Assembly (NCBI RefSeq): GCF_029193595.2
Contig: NZ_CP135052.1
Coordinates: 2,108,001 to 2,172,000 of the forward strand
Reading direction: 5' to 3'
DNA length: 64,000 nt
Origin: Providencia hangzhouensis
GTDB taxonomy: Bacteria; Pseudomonadota; Gammaproteobacteria; Enterobacterales; Enterobacteriaceae
The position numbers were made by a program, and so were the translations under genes. Below the pieces are notes generated by a model that was not told where the DNA came from, searched no databases, and worked only from the letters and a program-made list of their open reading frames with translations. Below are positions 32,286-41,341 of this stretch, one piece after another (the stretch's first letter is position 1; every line of letters starts with the position of its first letter).

Positions 32286-33135
32286 ATCGCTCCTTAAACA
32301 TCTGTAGCAATTGTGCTTCATCGTGGGGAATATTTCCTTGCCAATACCCTAATTTGAGCAGTTCACCTACCGCGCGCCAAGCATCTGGCATATTGATTGT
32401 TTCAATGGCATCAAGAAAAACATCATTTAAACCACCTGTTGCGACCATTTTCCCAGCCTCTAAAAAGGTTTTACCCGTACTCAGCAAAAGGAATGAGTCA
32501 CAGAAACTGGTGGCTGGTAATAAGTTGCGCTCAAAAAAAATAATGCTACAGCCTGTTTGTTCTGTATAGCGTTGTAATTGCGTTAAGATGCGTTGTGTTG
32601 CACTCGGTGTGAGCCGACTAAAGGCTTCATCAAGTAACAGGAGTTTGGGTTGCATCGCTAATGCGCTTGCTAACACCACTCGTTGCGCTTCACCGCCTGA
32701 CAAGGTTGCAGGATGGCGCGTTCGCAGTGCCCTACAAAACGTCAGTTCAATGGCAAGCTCAACTCGCTCACTAATTTCGTCGGGTGTTAAACCGAGGTTC
32801 TCAGGCCCGAACGCAATTTCCTGTTCAACGGTAAACGCGCAGCCTGAAAGTTGTAATTGGGGGGATTGCTGAACTAGTTGGCGTGATATAGACACCTGAA
32901 CCACGGAGTTGTCAGCTAAGGGCGCTCGTAATATCTCTGCGGTTCCTTCGATTTTCCCCTGAATGAGGTCATTGTGCCAACCGGCGAGTATTTGCGCTAA
33001 TGTGCTTTTTCCGCTGCCGTTACCGCCAAATATGCATAGCCATTGGCCTGCGTTTAGCTGAAGATCAATCGGCCCTAATAGGGACTGCTCCGCACCTTGT
33101 GGAATGAAGCGCATTTGTTGTAGATTTACCACCAC
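32272..33135 (-). CDS. ECF transporter ATPase subunit (first A component)
   Basis: This 287-residue ABC ATPase has Walker A GGNGSGKSTLAQILAG, the signature LSGGEAQRVVLASAL, and Walker B LLLLDEAFSRL. It starts with GTG at 33135 inside the end of the T-component gene. The last 80 residues, from about 205, form the extra C-terminal region seen in ECF ATPases. The H-loop histidine expected after Walker B is replaced: the segment reads SIIFFERNLL, with Glu where SHD would be. It probably pairs with the downstream ATPase, which keeps the histidine, to give a heterodimer with one degenerate site. Confidence 0.85.
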   Translation of the reverse strand: MVVNLQQMRFIPQGAEQSLLGPIDLQLNAGQWLCIFGGNGSGKSTLAQILAGWHNDLIQGKIEGTAEILRAPLADNSVVQVSISRQLVQQSPQLQLSGCAFTVEQEIAFGPENLGLTPDEISERVELAIELTFCRALRTRHPATLSGGEAQRVVLASALAMQPKLLLLDEAFSRLTPSATQRILTQLQRYTEQTGCSIIFFERNLLPATSFCDSFLLLSTGKTFLEAGKMVATGGLNDVFLDAIETINMPDAWRAVGELLKLGYWQGNIPHDEAQLLQMFKERYVTA

Positions 33136-33830
33136 AGAGAGAGACCACCTTCAATGAAAATTAACAGAACTAACCCATATCTAAGTACTGCTTGGAGAGA
33201 GCTATCTCTAGGCGGGTTTAATGTGGTGCGTTTGGCACAATAACGAAAACCACGCATATCTAATGCGGCTCCACGAATACTTAGTTCACTTAAGGTATTA
33301 CTGGCAAGTGGAAATAATAGGGCAGGTAACGATATAACACGTTGCCAAAAGCGCCCATCAAGAGGAACGCCTCTCGCTAATTGGGCTTCACGGATAGTGT
33401 TTAATTGCTGGCGAAATTGTTCTGCAAGTAATAACGGGCCTGCGAGTAGGTATGCAAAACTTGCAGGTAAACGGCTTGCAAACAAAGCACGAATGAAACG
33501 TTCAGTCGGTACATACTGCAGCCAAAGTTGAGAAGCGCTAATAATCGTTAATAACTTAAACCACAATGCCAACGCAAATTCAGGGCGGCTATTTTTTAAT
33601 GTGGCTCCGGTTAATAGCTGAGCTAGCCAGCCACCATGAATTAACCAAAGCCCTGCCGCCATGGGAAGCATAATCCACGCAACTATTTTCCATCGGTGGC
33701 GTGCGGGCCGCCAAAATAATAAAACACCAAATGTGCTGCAACCTAGCAGAATTAATGGCCAGCTCAATGGTAAGAAAAGCGAGCTTACACTGAGCCAAAA
33801 CCAAATTGTCAGCGAGGTAAATGGATGCAT
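33126..33830 (-). CDS. ECF transporter transmembrane T component
   Basis: This 234-residue membrane protein is of the CbiQ/EcfT type, with about five or six helices. The two coupling-helix Ala-Arg-Gly motifs appear in REAQLARGVPLDGR and GAALDMRGFRY. It connects the S component to the ATPase pair. Its ATG directly abuts the S-component stop, and its end overlaps the first ATPase gene. Confidence 0.82.
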   Translation of the reverse strand: MHPFTSLTIWFWLSVSSLFLPLSWPLILLGCSTFGVLLFWRPARHRWKIVAWIMLPMAAGLWLIHGGWLAQLLTGATLKNSRPEFALALWFKLLTIISASQLWLQYVPTERFIRALFASRLPASFAYLLAGPLLLAEQFRQQLNTIREAQLARGVPLDGRFWQRVISLPALLFPLASNTLSELSIRGAALDMRGFRYCAKRTTLNPPRDSSLQAVLRYGLVLLIFIEGGLSLWW

Positions 33831-34412
33831 TTAACGGACCTTAGCCATATTTGGATAATTACGTTGGACACGTTCTGGTAATTGTCGAACCAATAACCAA
33901 GCAATAATGGCTGATGCGACTTTATCTGCAATATTGGCGCCTAATACTGTAATTGCCACCGATTCTAATAAGTTATCGCCAACAGCATGAAAATACGCGA
34001 CAAAAAAGTCAGCGCCGCTACCGGTTGTTCCTGCAAACAAGTAAGTGCGAATGGGAACAGCAACGATCATCAACGCAAAAGTAATGACAACACCGGATAA
34101 AATCACTCTTGGTAAGGTGCGAAAACCACCTGCGCGAGCTAATAACCCAGCACTCAGGCCAATCATCATCGCGACAGGGGCGAAAGCCGCTGCAATTGGG
34201 CCGCTGAGTAAACCCCATAATAGATTTGTTAATAATCCACTCAATAGCGCAACCCAAGGGCCTGCTAATAATGCACAAATTAATGTTCCTATAGAATCTA
34301 GGAATATCGGCAGTTTTAACATTGAGCTTAATTGGCCAATAACCATATTAATAGCAATAGAAAAAACAATTAAAGTCAGTGTACGACTAGAAATAATCGA
34401 CGTTTTACTCAT
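33831..34412 (-). CDS. ECF transporter substrate-binding S component, substrate unknown
   Basis: This 193-residue polytopic protein has about six helices, with hydrophobic blocks at about 10-30, 38-60, 68-95, 105-130, 145-165 and 167-185. The segment FLDSIGTLICALLAGPW is typical of S components. The operon context (T and two A subunits) supports the role strongly. I cannot place it in BioY, ThiT, RibU, CbiM or another substrate-defined family by eye, and no biosynthesis gene or riboswitch nearby names the substrate. Confidence 0.78.
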   Translation of the reverse strand: MSKTSIISSRTLTLIVFSIAINMVIGQLSSMLKLPIFLDSIGTLICALLAGPWVALLSGLLTNLLWGLLSGPIAAAFAPVAMMIGLSAGLLARAGGFRTLPRVILSGVVITFALMIVAVPIRTYLFAGTTGSGADFFVAYFHAVGDNLLESVAITVLGANIADKVASAIIAWLLVRQLPERVQRNYPNMAKVR

Positions 34413-34448
34413 GACAAAGTCATTCCTTACAGTAATGGAATAATAAAA

Positions 34449-34874
34449 TTAGCGAGAAGTGATGATAAGCTCTTCATAACCAGACAAAGGGCAAGGTTCA
34501 CGAGTGAAATTAACTTTTTCAAGTTCCCCAATAATCAGCTCTAATGTTGTTCTAACAGTACAACCCGGCATCATATGGCCACCGAGAACTTTCCCTTCTT
34601 CATCAGAGACAGACAAATGCAGGTGTTCGCCGTTAGCATCTAAAGTGCCAATTAATGAAACAATTTCGAATTTGCCTGTTGTGTGAAACGTGTTCTCTTG
34701 TCCTGCAAAACGCAGTGCGACATGAGTTAAGCTGCCGACGCTACTGGCAATAAATGCAGCTTGTAGGCTGTGTTGCTCAATTTTTCGTTTTAATGCTAAA
34801 AGCGCATCTTCTCCAGGCACTAAGCGGATAGCAATAAAACGAGCGTTTGAAAAGGGGGATAAAGATTGGTTCAT
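34449..34874 (-). CDS. PPC/DUF296-domain protein
   Basis: This 141-residue single-domain protein has the plant-and-prokaryote-conserved (DUF296) fold: RLVPGEDALLALKRKIEQ at the start, GSLTHVALRF, HLHLSVSDEEGKVLGGHMMPGC in the middle, and the E-L region near the end. I chose the ATG at 34874 (AGGA 12 bases upstream). An in-frame ATG at 34892 would add six residues. Family members form trimers. Some are fused to AT-hooks, but bacterial ones have no proven molecular function. It heads the ECF transporter operon with a 36-bp gap. The histidines in HLHLS and GGHMMPG could bind a metal. Confidence 0.8.
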   Translation of the reverse strand: MNQSLSPFSNARFIAIRLVPGEDALLALKRKIEQHSLQAAFIASSVGSLTHVALRFAGQENTFHTTGKFEIVSLIGTLDANGEHLHLSVSDEEGKVLGGHMMPGCTVRTTLELIIGELEKVNFTREPCPLSGYEELIITSR

Positions 34875-34892
34875 ATTGTTAATCCTAATCAT

Positions 34893-35456
34893 TGTGCTTG
34901 CGCAGAGCGTCGCACAACCATGTAAATCATTAAAATTATAAATAATGCTAAGTTATGATTTTTCTGTATTAATTATTGGTGATTATTATACGTAATTGAG
35001 ATGGATTGTCTGGTTGTAAAGGTATTTAGGACTATCTTCAGCAAAAGGCACCACAAGTTGGTTTTTATGATGATAAATATAAAAAAAATGCAGAAATAAA
35101 AAAATAAACAGTGATGAATATTCCGAATATTTAGCTTAAGTTTTGGTGGCGATGGGAGTTATCTGTATTGCCATGTTAATTTTATGTACAATTCGGCTTG
35201 TCACCGTGAAATATGCTAAGAAGACCTCTTTTGAAAAGTATTAAATAGATAATAAAGAACAGCTAAAATGTCGCACTTGAGTTAATAAATTGTGCGGAAA
35301 TAGTAAGGTTTTTTATTAATGAAAATATCGTTACCGTAAAAATAAAAAGAGTTGGCGTTAATATTTGCTTCTTTGATGATGAGCCAATAACATGTTTTTA
35401 AATCAGTCTATTTGCTGCTAATAAATTATAATTATGCGTTTTACAGGGATAAATCT
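34893..35456. other. AT-rich spacer between the divergent ECF operon and DUF441 gene
   Basis: This 560-bp spacer is very AT-rich. At its left end a hairpin (34892-34917, TTGTGC with GCACAA, plus an inner CGC/GCG pair) would lie in the 5' leader of the PPC gene. I recognise no riboswitch consensus (TPP, cobalamin, FMN or preQ1) and no gene. Promoters for both flanking genes should lie here. Confidence 0.5.
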
Positions 35457-35909
35457 ATGAGTCATGTTGATCCAACATTAATCATTTTACTGGTATTAGC
35501 CGGGTTAGGTATCATTAGTCATAATATGACAGTCACTCTTGCGATGTTATTTTTATTGGTGGTCAGAATAACACCATTGAATAATTATTTTCCATGGGTT
35601 GAAAAATATGGCTTAACCATTGGGATACTTATCTTAACTATCGGTGTTATGGCGCCAATTGCGAGCGGTAAAATAACGGCAAATGAAGTATTGAGCTCAT
35701 TTTTGAATTGGAAATCGATTCTTGCAATTGTCATCGGGATCGCCGTTTCTTGGTTAGGTAGCCGAGGTGTCACATTAATGTCCCATCAACCTTCTACTGT
35801 TGCAGGCTTACTTGTTGGAACTGTTATTGGTGTTGCTTTATTCCGTGGTGTTCCTGTAGGGCCTTTAATTGCTGCCGGGATCTTGTCACTATTAATTGGT
35901 AAATCATAG
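35457..35909 (+). CDS. yeaL: DUF441 inner-membrane protein YeaL
   Basis: This 150-residue protein has four hydrophobic segments and the conserved family blocks [19 protein letters not shown] and [25 protein letters not shown]. It is collinear with E. coli YeaL over the full length. The ATG at 35457 has CAGGGA about nine bases upstream. Function is unknown. tmcA starts seven bases after its stop, which suggests a shared transcript. Confidence 0.87.
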   Translation: MSHVDPTLIILLVLAGLGIISHNMTVTLAMLFLLVVRITPLNNYFPWVEKYGLTIGILILTIGVMAPIASGKITANEVLSSFLNWKSILAIVIGIAVSWLGSRGVTLMSHQPSTVAGLLVGTVIGVALFRGVPVGPLIAAGILSLLIGKS

Positions 35910-35916
35910 TATTACG

Positions 35917-37938
35917 ATGGTGAAATTGCTTCCTGTTATTATCGAACAGCTACATATGGTTGGCATGCGTCGTCTTATGGTTCTTTCTGGCGACAGTGCG
36001 TGGGTGGAACAGCAACTCAACGAACTTCAGACAGCCATTGATGGCGACTGGTTAACCATTTCAACGAATTTGCCACAAGGGGTTTCCCCAGAGAATGCAC
36101 ATCTATTATTGGGCCGTGAATTTTTACATGGCATCTTTGATGCACGTAAAGGTTTTCATAGTGAAGCCCTAGCCATGCTTGCTGGCACGTTAAAAGCAGG
36201 GAGCTTGTTAGTTTTATGTACTGCACCTCAAACTGAGTGGGCGACAAATGCTGATCTAGACAGCCTACGTTGGAATGAACAATTGGGGCTCATTCCAACA
36301 CCGAATTTTATTCACCATCTGCAACGGACTTTCCAAACATCTTCCGATATTTTATTTTATAAACAAGGAGATGAGCCTGATTTTTCATTACTAAATAACA
36401 AACCATTATGGCAAGCACCGACAGGCCAGCCAACAGAACAGCAGCAACAAATAATTAGCCAATTATTAAAAGCAAAACATGGCATTTGGGGCTTGATAGC
36501 CCCGAGAGGGCGCGGAAAATCTGCAATAGCTGGGATGTTAATAAAACAATTTATGGGAGAGTGTTGGTGTTGTGCTCCCGCCAAAGTGGCAACGGAAGTT
36601 TTAAGTCGGCATGCAGGACAAAAGATTAATTTTTGGTCCCCTGATAGCCTATTAGCGTACTGCCGCAGCAATGAAAAAATAACAGCAGATTGGCTAGTCA
36701 TCGATGAAGCTTCTGCTATTCCTAATTATATATTACGTGAGCTGGTGGGGTATTTTCCTCGAGTTCTATTAACTACGACAGTCGATGGTTATGAAGGAAC
36801 TGGGCGCGGTTTTACGTTAAAATTTTGTGCAAGTTTAGCTCATTTCACTTTACTGCAACTTGATAACCCAATGCGCTATGCGGCTAATGATCCCTTAGAA
36901 TTGTGGGTCAATGAGGCTTTATTGCTGCAAGAACCCACCACTCAAACGGTTCTTGCTGGAAATACTGAATATAAAGCGTTAACTCAGGCATCATTAGCGG
37001 AAAATAATGAGCAATTAAAAGCGTTTTATGGCTTATTGATGAGTGCACATTATCGAACGTCACCATTAGATTTACGACGACTATTGGATGCCCAGCAACA
37101 ACATTTTATGGTGGCAAAAGCCGAGTCTGATGATTGTACCTATTTAGGTGCATTATGGATGGTAGATGAAGGACAGTTAACCGAATCATTGAGCTGGCAA
37201 ATATGGGCTGGGCTTCGTCGACCAAGAGGAAATTTAGTTGTCCAATCTTTAGCAGCTCATAGTTATTTCCCCATTGCGGCACAATGGCTATCTCGCCGAG
37301 TGATGCGTATTGCCGTTGATGCGAACTACCGTAGGCGCCAAATTGGTTTAACGCTTTTAGAAAAACAGAAAGCAATTGCTACAGAGCAAGGGTTAGATTT
37401 TTTATCTGTTAGTTTTGGATTAACACCAGACTTAGTCGCATTTTGGCAAAAAGCGGGCTTTCGGTTAATACGAATAGGTTCGCATAAAGAAGCCAGTAGT
37501 GGCTGTTTTACCGCGATGGCTATTTTACCTATTTCAAACCGTGCATACCAACTTTGTGAACAAGGCGAATCCCGATTAAAACGTGACCTATATTGGCGCA
37601 GTGATTTACAAGAGTTTGCGTTCGAAACGGATCCACAGCAGCAACTAGTGACAGATGATTGGATAGAACTGATCGGTTTTAGTGAGTTTAAGCGCCCAAT
37701 TTCGGCGAGTACAAGTGCAATCATGCGTTTATTGAGGGAAGAAACAAACGGGCTTCCTCTCCTCAGACGGCATTTTGTATTATGTGAACCTATCTCCAAG
37801 ATTTGCGCGGATGTCGGTATTACAGGGCAAAAGCAATGGTTAAAACGAGTAAGAGAAGAGGTTGGTATACAGGTAAAACAATACCAACCAGCACTTTTAG
37901 CTGAAATAAAGCAGAAAATTACTTCTTCTTGTCTTTAG
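35917..37938 (+). CDS. tmcA: tRNA(Met) cytidine acetyltransferase TmcA
   Basis: This 673-residue enzyme makes N4-acetylcytidine at the wobble position of elongator tRNA-Met. The domains run in order: an N-terminal DUF1726 region (to about 165), an RNA-helicase-like ATPase with Walker [13 protein letters not shown] and [10 protein letters not shown], a GNAT domain with [19 protein letters not shown], and a C-terminal tRNA-binding part. The start at 35917 has only a weak ribosome site and may depend on coupling to the DUF441 gene. The 3' end overlaps the opposite-strand ypfN by 20 bp. Confidence 0.93.
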   Translation: MVKLLPVIIEQLHMVGMRRLMVLSGDSAWVEQQLNELQTAIDGDWLTISTNLPQGVSPENAHLLLGREFLHGIFDARKGFHSEALAMLAGTLKAGSLLVLCTAPQTEWATNADLDSLRWNEQLGLIPTPNFIHHLQRTFQTSSDILFYKQGDEPDFSLLNNKPLWQAPTGQPTEQQQQIISQLLKAKHGIWGLIAPRGRGKSAIAGMLIKQFMGECWCCAPAKVATEVLSRHAGQKINFWSPDSLLAYCRSNEKITADWLVIDEASAIPNYILRELVGYFPRVLLTTTVDGYEGTGRGFTLKFCASLAHFTLLQLDNPMRYAANDPLELWVNEALLLQEPTTQTVLAGNTEYKALTQASLAENNEQLKAFYGLLMSAHYRTSPLDLRRLLDAQQQHFMVAKAESDDCTYLGALWMVDEGQLTESLSWQIWAGLRRPRGNLVVQSLAAHSYFPIAAQWLSRRVMRIAVDANYRRRQIGLTLLEKQKAIATEQGLDFLSVSFGLTPDLVAFWQKAGFRLIRIGSHKEASSGCFTAMAILPISNRAYQLCEQGESRLKRDLYWRSDLQEFAFETDPQQQLVTDDWIELIGFSEFKRPISASTSAIMRLLREETNGLPLLRRHFVLCEPISKICADVGITGQKQWLKRVREEVGIQVKQYQPALLAEIKQKITSSCL

Positions 37939-38110
37939 GCCAATCGTCTTCATCATCCCAAAGATGGTTATTATCCTGATGCGGAGGGATTTCAGGCTTG
38001 TTATCTAAAAATTTTTTGGGGTCCAATTTCATCATTTCTTTGACTGAATTCCAGATAATACCTACCAATAAGAGTAAAATTATCCACCAGTAGTCTGTCA
38101 ACCATTGCAT
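37919..38110 (-). CDS. ypfN: Small membrane protein YpfN
   Basis: This 63-residue UPF0370 protein has one membrane helix ([13 protein letters not shown]) and an acidic, Pro-rich cytosolic tail ending [13 protein letters not shown]. It closely matches E. coli YpfN (66 residues). The ATG at 38110 has AAGGTG six bases before it. The open frame continues upstream through an intergenic repeat, but that part is not a real extension. Its end overlaps tmcA tail-to-tail by 20 bp. In E. coli the gene also lies beside dapE and tmcA. Confidence 0.9.
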   Translation of the reverse strand: MQWLTDYWWIILLLLVGIIWNSVKEMMKLDPKKFLDNKPEIPPHQDNNHLWDDEDDWPKDKKK

Positions 38111-38127
38111 ATTCACCTTCCATTCGT

Positions 38128-38229
38128 CATTCTTTGAGCTGTCTGTGCGTTGATATCGCTCAGTTACCCTAGTCACATACTTTTGTATGCTCCTAGGGAT
38201 GCCTTCTCTCATCGCCTTCATACAACTCA
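38128..38229 (-). repeat. Enterobacterial intergenic repeat, copy A
   Basis: This about 100-bp unit, best read on the reverse strand, starts near GAGTTGTATGAAGGCG and contains a CATAC-GTATG inverted core (GCATACAAAAGTATG). It ends in the segment shared with copy B (TATCAACGCACAGACAGCTC). I recall similar dispersed intergenic units in Yersinia, Serratia and other enterobacteria, but cannot verify the family name here. It lies directly upstream of ypfN and would be in its leader. Confidence 0.65.
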
Positions 38230-38256
38230 AATAATTTAGAATGGAACCGAGTGAGC

Positions 38257-38325
38257 CATTCTTTTGAGCTGTCTGTGCGTTGATATCGTTCAGTTACCCT
38301 AGTACATACTAGTGTATGCCTCTAT
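38257..38325 (-). repeat. Enterobacterial intergenic repeat, truncated copy B
   Basis: This segment repeats the first half of copy A (TTGAGCTGTCTGTGCGTTGA, then TATCG-TCAGTTACCCTAGT) in the same orientation with a few differences. It stops after a CATAC-TAGT-GTATG inverted core. The second half of the unit is absent. The remaining 38326-38567 has no visible gene and should carry the ybaN promoter. Confidence 0.65.
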
Positions 38326-38567
38326 TGTGTTTTTTTGCATCTTTTCATCGAAACTAAATGATATAAAGAAAAATAAATATCTATCATTGAAACCTCAAAG
38401 ATTCCTGAGAAAGAAAGCTATGGGAACAATAATCATTCCAATCGGCAAAAGCGACTTTTCATTAAGCGTGTTTACCATTAGAGTATACCATTGATATTAT
38501 TATGAGTTACCACAGATTTTATGCGGCTTTTACCATTTGATTTATTTATTAGGGAGGGGGAGTAATT

Positions 38568-38960
38568 TTGAAAAAATTGTTCCTCATAGTTATTGGATGG
38601 TTAGCTGTTGCGCTGGCTTTTGCTGGCGTTATTCTTCCTGTTTTGCCGACTACGCCTTTCTTGTTATTAGCGGCATGGTGTTTTTCTCGTTCATCTCCAC
38701 GCTTTCACCATTGGTTATTATATCGCTCTTGGTTTGGGGGATATATCCGTCACTGGCAAAAGCATAAAGGACTACCGAAAGGGGCAAAACCAAAAGCAAT
38801 TGTATTGATAATACTCACTTTTTCACTATCAATCTGGGTTGTTAGCTATTTATGGTTAAAAATTGGTTTATTGGCACTGTTGTGTTGGCTGCTTATTTTT
38901 ATGTATCGGCTTCCAGTTGTTGATGAACAAATTGCCACGAAAAAGAAAAAAGCCCCATAA
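38568..38960 (+). CDS. ybaN: DUF454 inner-membrane protein YbaN
   Basis: This 130-residue protein has three or four membrane helices and the DUF454 signature GVILPVLPTTPFLLLAAWCFSRSSPRFH, followed by GYIRHWQKHKGLP. The start is TTG at 38568 with AGGGAGGGGG about eight bases upstream, and no nearby ATG fits the family. It is orthologous to E. coli YbaN by sequence, function unknown. It converges with the M15 peptidase gene. Confidence 0.85.
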   Translation: MKKLFLIVIGWLAVALAFAGVILPVLPTTPFLLLAAWCFSRSSPRFHHWLLYRSWFGGYIRHWQKHKGLPKGAKPKAIVLIILTFSLSIWVVSYLWLKIGLLALLCWLLIFMYRLPVVDEQIATKKKKAP

Positions 38961-39014
38961 ATTATGTAGCGTAATCTATGAGGCGTGGTAGAAGTTGCTC
39001 TGTTAGCTTAGAAA

Positions 39015-39683
39015 TTATTCAGGAGCTTTAATATAGCGTTCGAATACATAATCTAAGTTACTGTTTAGCCAGTTTTTTCCGCAAATATCCTCTTGTAGGA
39101 GAACTTGTTTAATGACTTCTGGCGTTAAAAGCTGTTCAGCTTCATGGGATAAAGGCCAGTAGCTAATATGCCAAGGTTCATAGGCAACCCCTGCATTTTT
39201 TGCAGTGAAAGGGCGATAAAAATCAAATGTCGCCATGTTATCCGTTAGCCAGTGGTTCAGTTCAGCAAAATAGCCGTCAGTTTCATATTCCCAAGGCTCT
39301 AACTGTAACGTTTGCCCTGAAGGAATACGTAATGGGTCATAAACATCTATTTCGGTTCCCCAATGGTGGCGGCTTGCACCGGGTAATGCTGACCAATGTA
39401 AAATAGCTTCACAAAGCTCGCCTTCAGAAAGCGTTGTAATATCTAAAGGTTGGCTTTGTGCATCAAGAACAGGGCGGAGACCGGTAAATTTTTCATTCCA
39501 AATTAACTGTTGACGTGAAAAATCACGAAATGCACTTGCCGATTGTAACTTGAACCCTGACTTTACAGCCGCTTGTTGCATGGCTAAAAATGCTTTGGTG
39601 GCATTGAACTGTAGGCGATGAGAACCGCCAAGTGTCACTAAATGGTCAGTTGAGCGGCCTGTTAACATGGCAATAGTGATCAT
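39015..39683 (-). CDS. M15-family (VanY-like) D-Ala-D-Ala carboxypeptidase-type peptidase
   Basis: This 222-residue protein has the zinc site of M15B peptidases: [13 protein letters not shown] (His and Asp ligands) and the catalytic Glu-Pro-Trp-His in [12 protein letters not shown]. Such enzymes trim peptidoglycan stem peptides. No signal peptide is evident ([18 protein letters not shown]), so a cytoplasmic role in recycling or an unusual export route is possible. Its ATG overlaps the dapE stop by 4 bp, tying it to the diaminopimelate gene. Confidence 0.8.
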   Translation of the reverse strand: MITIAMLTGRSTDHLVTLGGSHRLQFNATKAFLAMQQAAVKSGFKLQSASAFRDFSRQQLIWNEKFTGLRPVLDAQSQPLDITTLSEGELCEAILHWSALPGASRHHWGTEIDVYDPLRIPSGQTLQLEPWEYETDGYFAELNHWLTDNMATFDFYRPFTAKNAGVAYEPWHISYWPLSHEAEQLLTPEVIKQVLLQEDICGKNWLNSNLDYVFERYIKAPE

Positions 39684-40810
39684 AATAACAATAACTCCAT
39701 GACCCGTTCATAAATTAAGGCCAGCTGTTGCAAGTCTTTGACGCTAACGCATTCGTCAACTTTATGTATGGTGGCATTCAGTGGGCCGAGCTCAATAACT
39801 TGAGTCCCCATTTGGGCGATAAAACGGCCATCGGAGGTTCCACCGCTTGTGGATAACTCTGCATTAAGACCAGTTAATTCATGAATTGCTTGCAAAGTTG
39901 CAGTGACAAGTTCTTGTTTTTCAGTTAAAAATGGTTGCCCAGATAATGACCACTTTATTTTATATGTTAAGCCATGGCGTTCTAGCATGCTAGTGACCCT
40001 GTCACGTATTTGTGTGTCGGTCAATTCTGTGCTAAAACGAAAATTAAATTGAATAAATAACTCACCAGGGATCACATTACTTGCCCCAGTACCTGCATGG
40101 ATATTGGCAATTTGCATGGTGGTGGCAGGGAAGAACTCATTGCCGTTATCCCAGATAGTTGAAGTGAGCTCTTGTAAAAAAGCGGTTGAGCGGTGCACCG
40201 GGTTGTCCGCTAAATGGGGATAAGCAACGTGTCCTTGTGTACCCAAAATAGTTAAATTCGCTGTAATAGAGCCTCTTCGACCATTCTTTATGATGTCGCC
40301 TAATTGTGATTGGCTTGACGGCTCACCGACTAAACAGTAATCAACGCGTTCATTACGTGCCATCAATGTTTCGACCACTTTGACCGTGCCATCTAGCGCA
40401 TCGGCTTCTTCATCTGATGTGATTAAAAAGGCCAAACGCCCTTGATGTTGAGGGTGCTTTTTGACAAAGCGCTCTGCGGCGACAACCATTGCTGCGACTG
40501 AGCCTTTCATATCAGCAGCACCGCGGCCATACAAATGTTGATTGATAATTGTCGGGTTAAAAGGGGGTGTTTGCCAATTTTCACTATTGCCTGCTGGTAC
40601 GACATCGGTATGGCCTGCAAATGCGAGCGTTGGACCTTGAGTACCTCGATGTGCCCAAAAATTTAATGTGTTACCAAAATGCATTGGTTCAACGGTAAAA
40701 CCGAGTTGGTTTAAACGCTCAGTCAGTATCGCTTGGCAACCTTGGTCATCAGGGCTGATAGAAGGGCGTGAGATCAGTTCTTTGGCAAGTTGAATAACTG
40801 GGCAATCCAT
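39680..40810 (-). CDS. dapE: Succinyl-diaminopimelate desuccinylase DapE
   Basis: This 376-residue M20 metallohydrolase makes LL-diaminopimelate for lysine and peptidoglycan. The metal ligands lie in [22 protein letters not shown] and [13 protein letters not shown], and [11 protein letters not shown] holds a substrate-binding segment. Two ATG codons stand in tandem at 40813 and 40810. I prefer 40810 (AGGCGG five bases before), which gives (M)[16 protein letters not shown] as in E. coli. It is 13 bp after yffB and overlaps the M15 peptidase gene. Confidence 0.94.
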   Translation of the reverse strand: MDCPVIQLAKELISRPSISPDDQGCQAILTERLNQLGFTVEPMHFGNTLNFWAHRGTQGPTLAFAGHTDVVPAGNSENWQTPPFNPTIINQHLYGRGAADMKGSVAAMVVAAERFVKKHPQHQGRLAFLITSDEEADALDGTVKVVETLMARNERVDYCLVGEPSSQSQLGDIIKNGRRGSITANLTILGTQGHVAYPHLADNPVHRSTAFLQELTSTIWDNGNEFFPATTMQIANIHAGTGASNVIPGELFIQFNFRFSTELTDTQIRDRVTSMLERHGLTYKIKWSLSGQPFLTEKQELVTATLQAIHELTGLNAELSTSGGTSDGRFIAQMGTQVIELGPLNATIHKVDECVSVKDLQQLALIYERVMELLLL

Positions 40811-40823
40811 CATAACCGCCTGA

Positions 40824-41195
40824 TTATCGAATGAAGTTTTGGTAGTCATTTGCGCTAAACCCAACTAAGTAACGGTTGTCTGGAGAAACAAGTACGGGTC
40901 TTTTGACCATGGCGGGCTCTGCAATTAGCACTTTTTTCGCGCTATTTGAGTCAACCACTGCATTTTTTTCATCATCAGTCAGTTTACGCCAAGTTGTTCC
41001 TCGTTTATTTACTAACACTTCCCAATCAATATGTTCCATAAAGGTAGAAAGTAATTCATCGCTAATACCATCAACACGATAATCATGAAACTGATAGTTA
41101 ACTCCATTGTCTTCTAAGTAACGGCGTGCTTTTTTAATGGTGTCACAGTTTTTAATTCCGTACATGATATAAGGAGAGTTAGATGTATTGGGCAT
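40824..41195 (-). CDS. yffB: ArsC/Spx-family protein YffB
   Basis: This 123-residue thioredoxin-fold protein has the active-site region [17 protein letters not shown] with one Cys. [10 protein letters not shown] and VKRPVLV are typical of the YffB group, which is distinct from YfgD at 23.7 kb. E. coli YffB binds glutathione weakly, and its cellular role is uncertain. It is the first gene of a yffB-dapE-M15 transcript, and the yffB-dapE pair is conserved in E. coli. Confidence 0.88.
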   Translation of the reverse strand: MPNTSNSPYIMYGIKNCDTIKKARRYLEDNGVNYQFHDYRVDGISDELLSTFMEHIDWEVLVNKRGTTWRKLTDDEKNAVVDSNSAKKVLIAEPAMVKRPVLVSPDNRYLVGFSANDYQNFIR

Positions 41196-41341
41196 ATGAT
41201 TTTCCTCAAAAAACTAGCGATAATCCATACATAATGAGGCAAAAATCGCTTAGGATCTAGCCCAAATGTGAGAAATATATAATAAACTTATAATTAAATT
41301 ATTCGTAATTTAGCTTTGTTAATTAATATAATTAGAAAAAA

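Noticed and set aside
34893-35100. Possible riboswitch before the PPC-ECF operon
   Set aside because: No conserved riboswitch core was recognised. Only one imperfect hairpin is present.
38111-38230. A 40-codon N-terminal extension of ypfN in the same frame
   Set aside because: It is the translation of the intergenic repeat, lacks a ribosome site, and family members begin at the hydrophobic helix.
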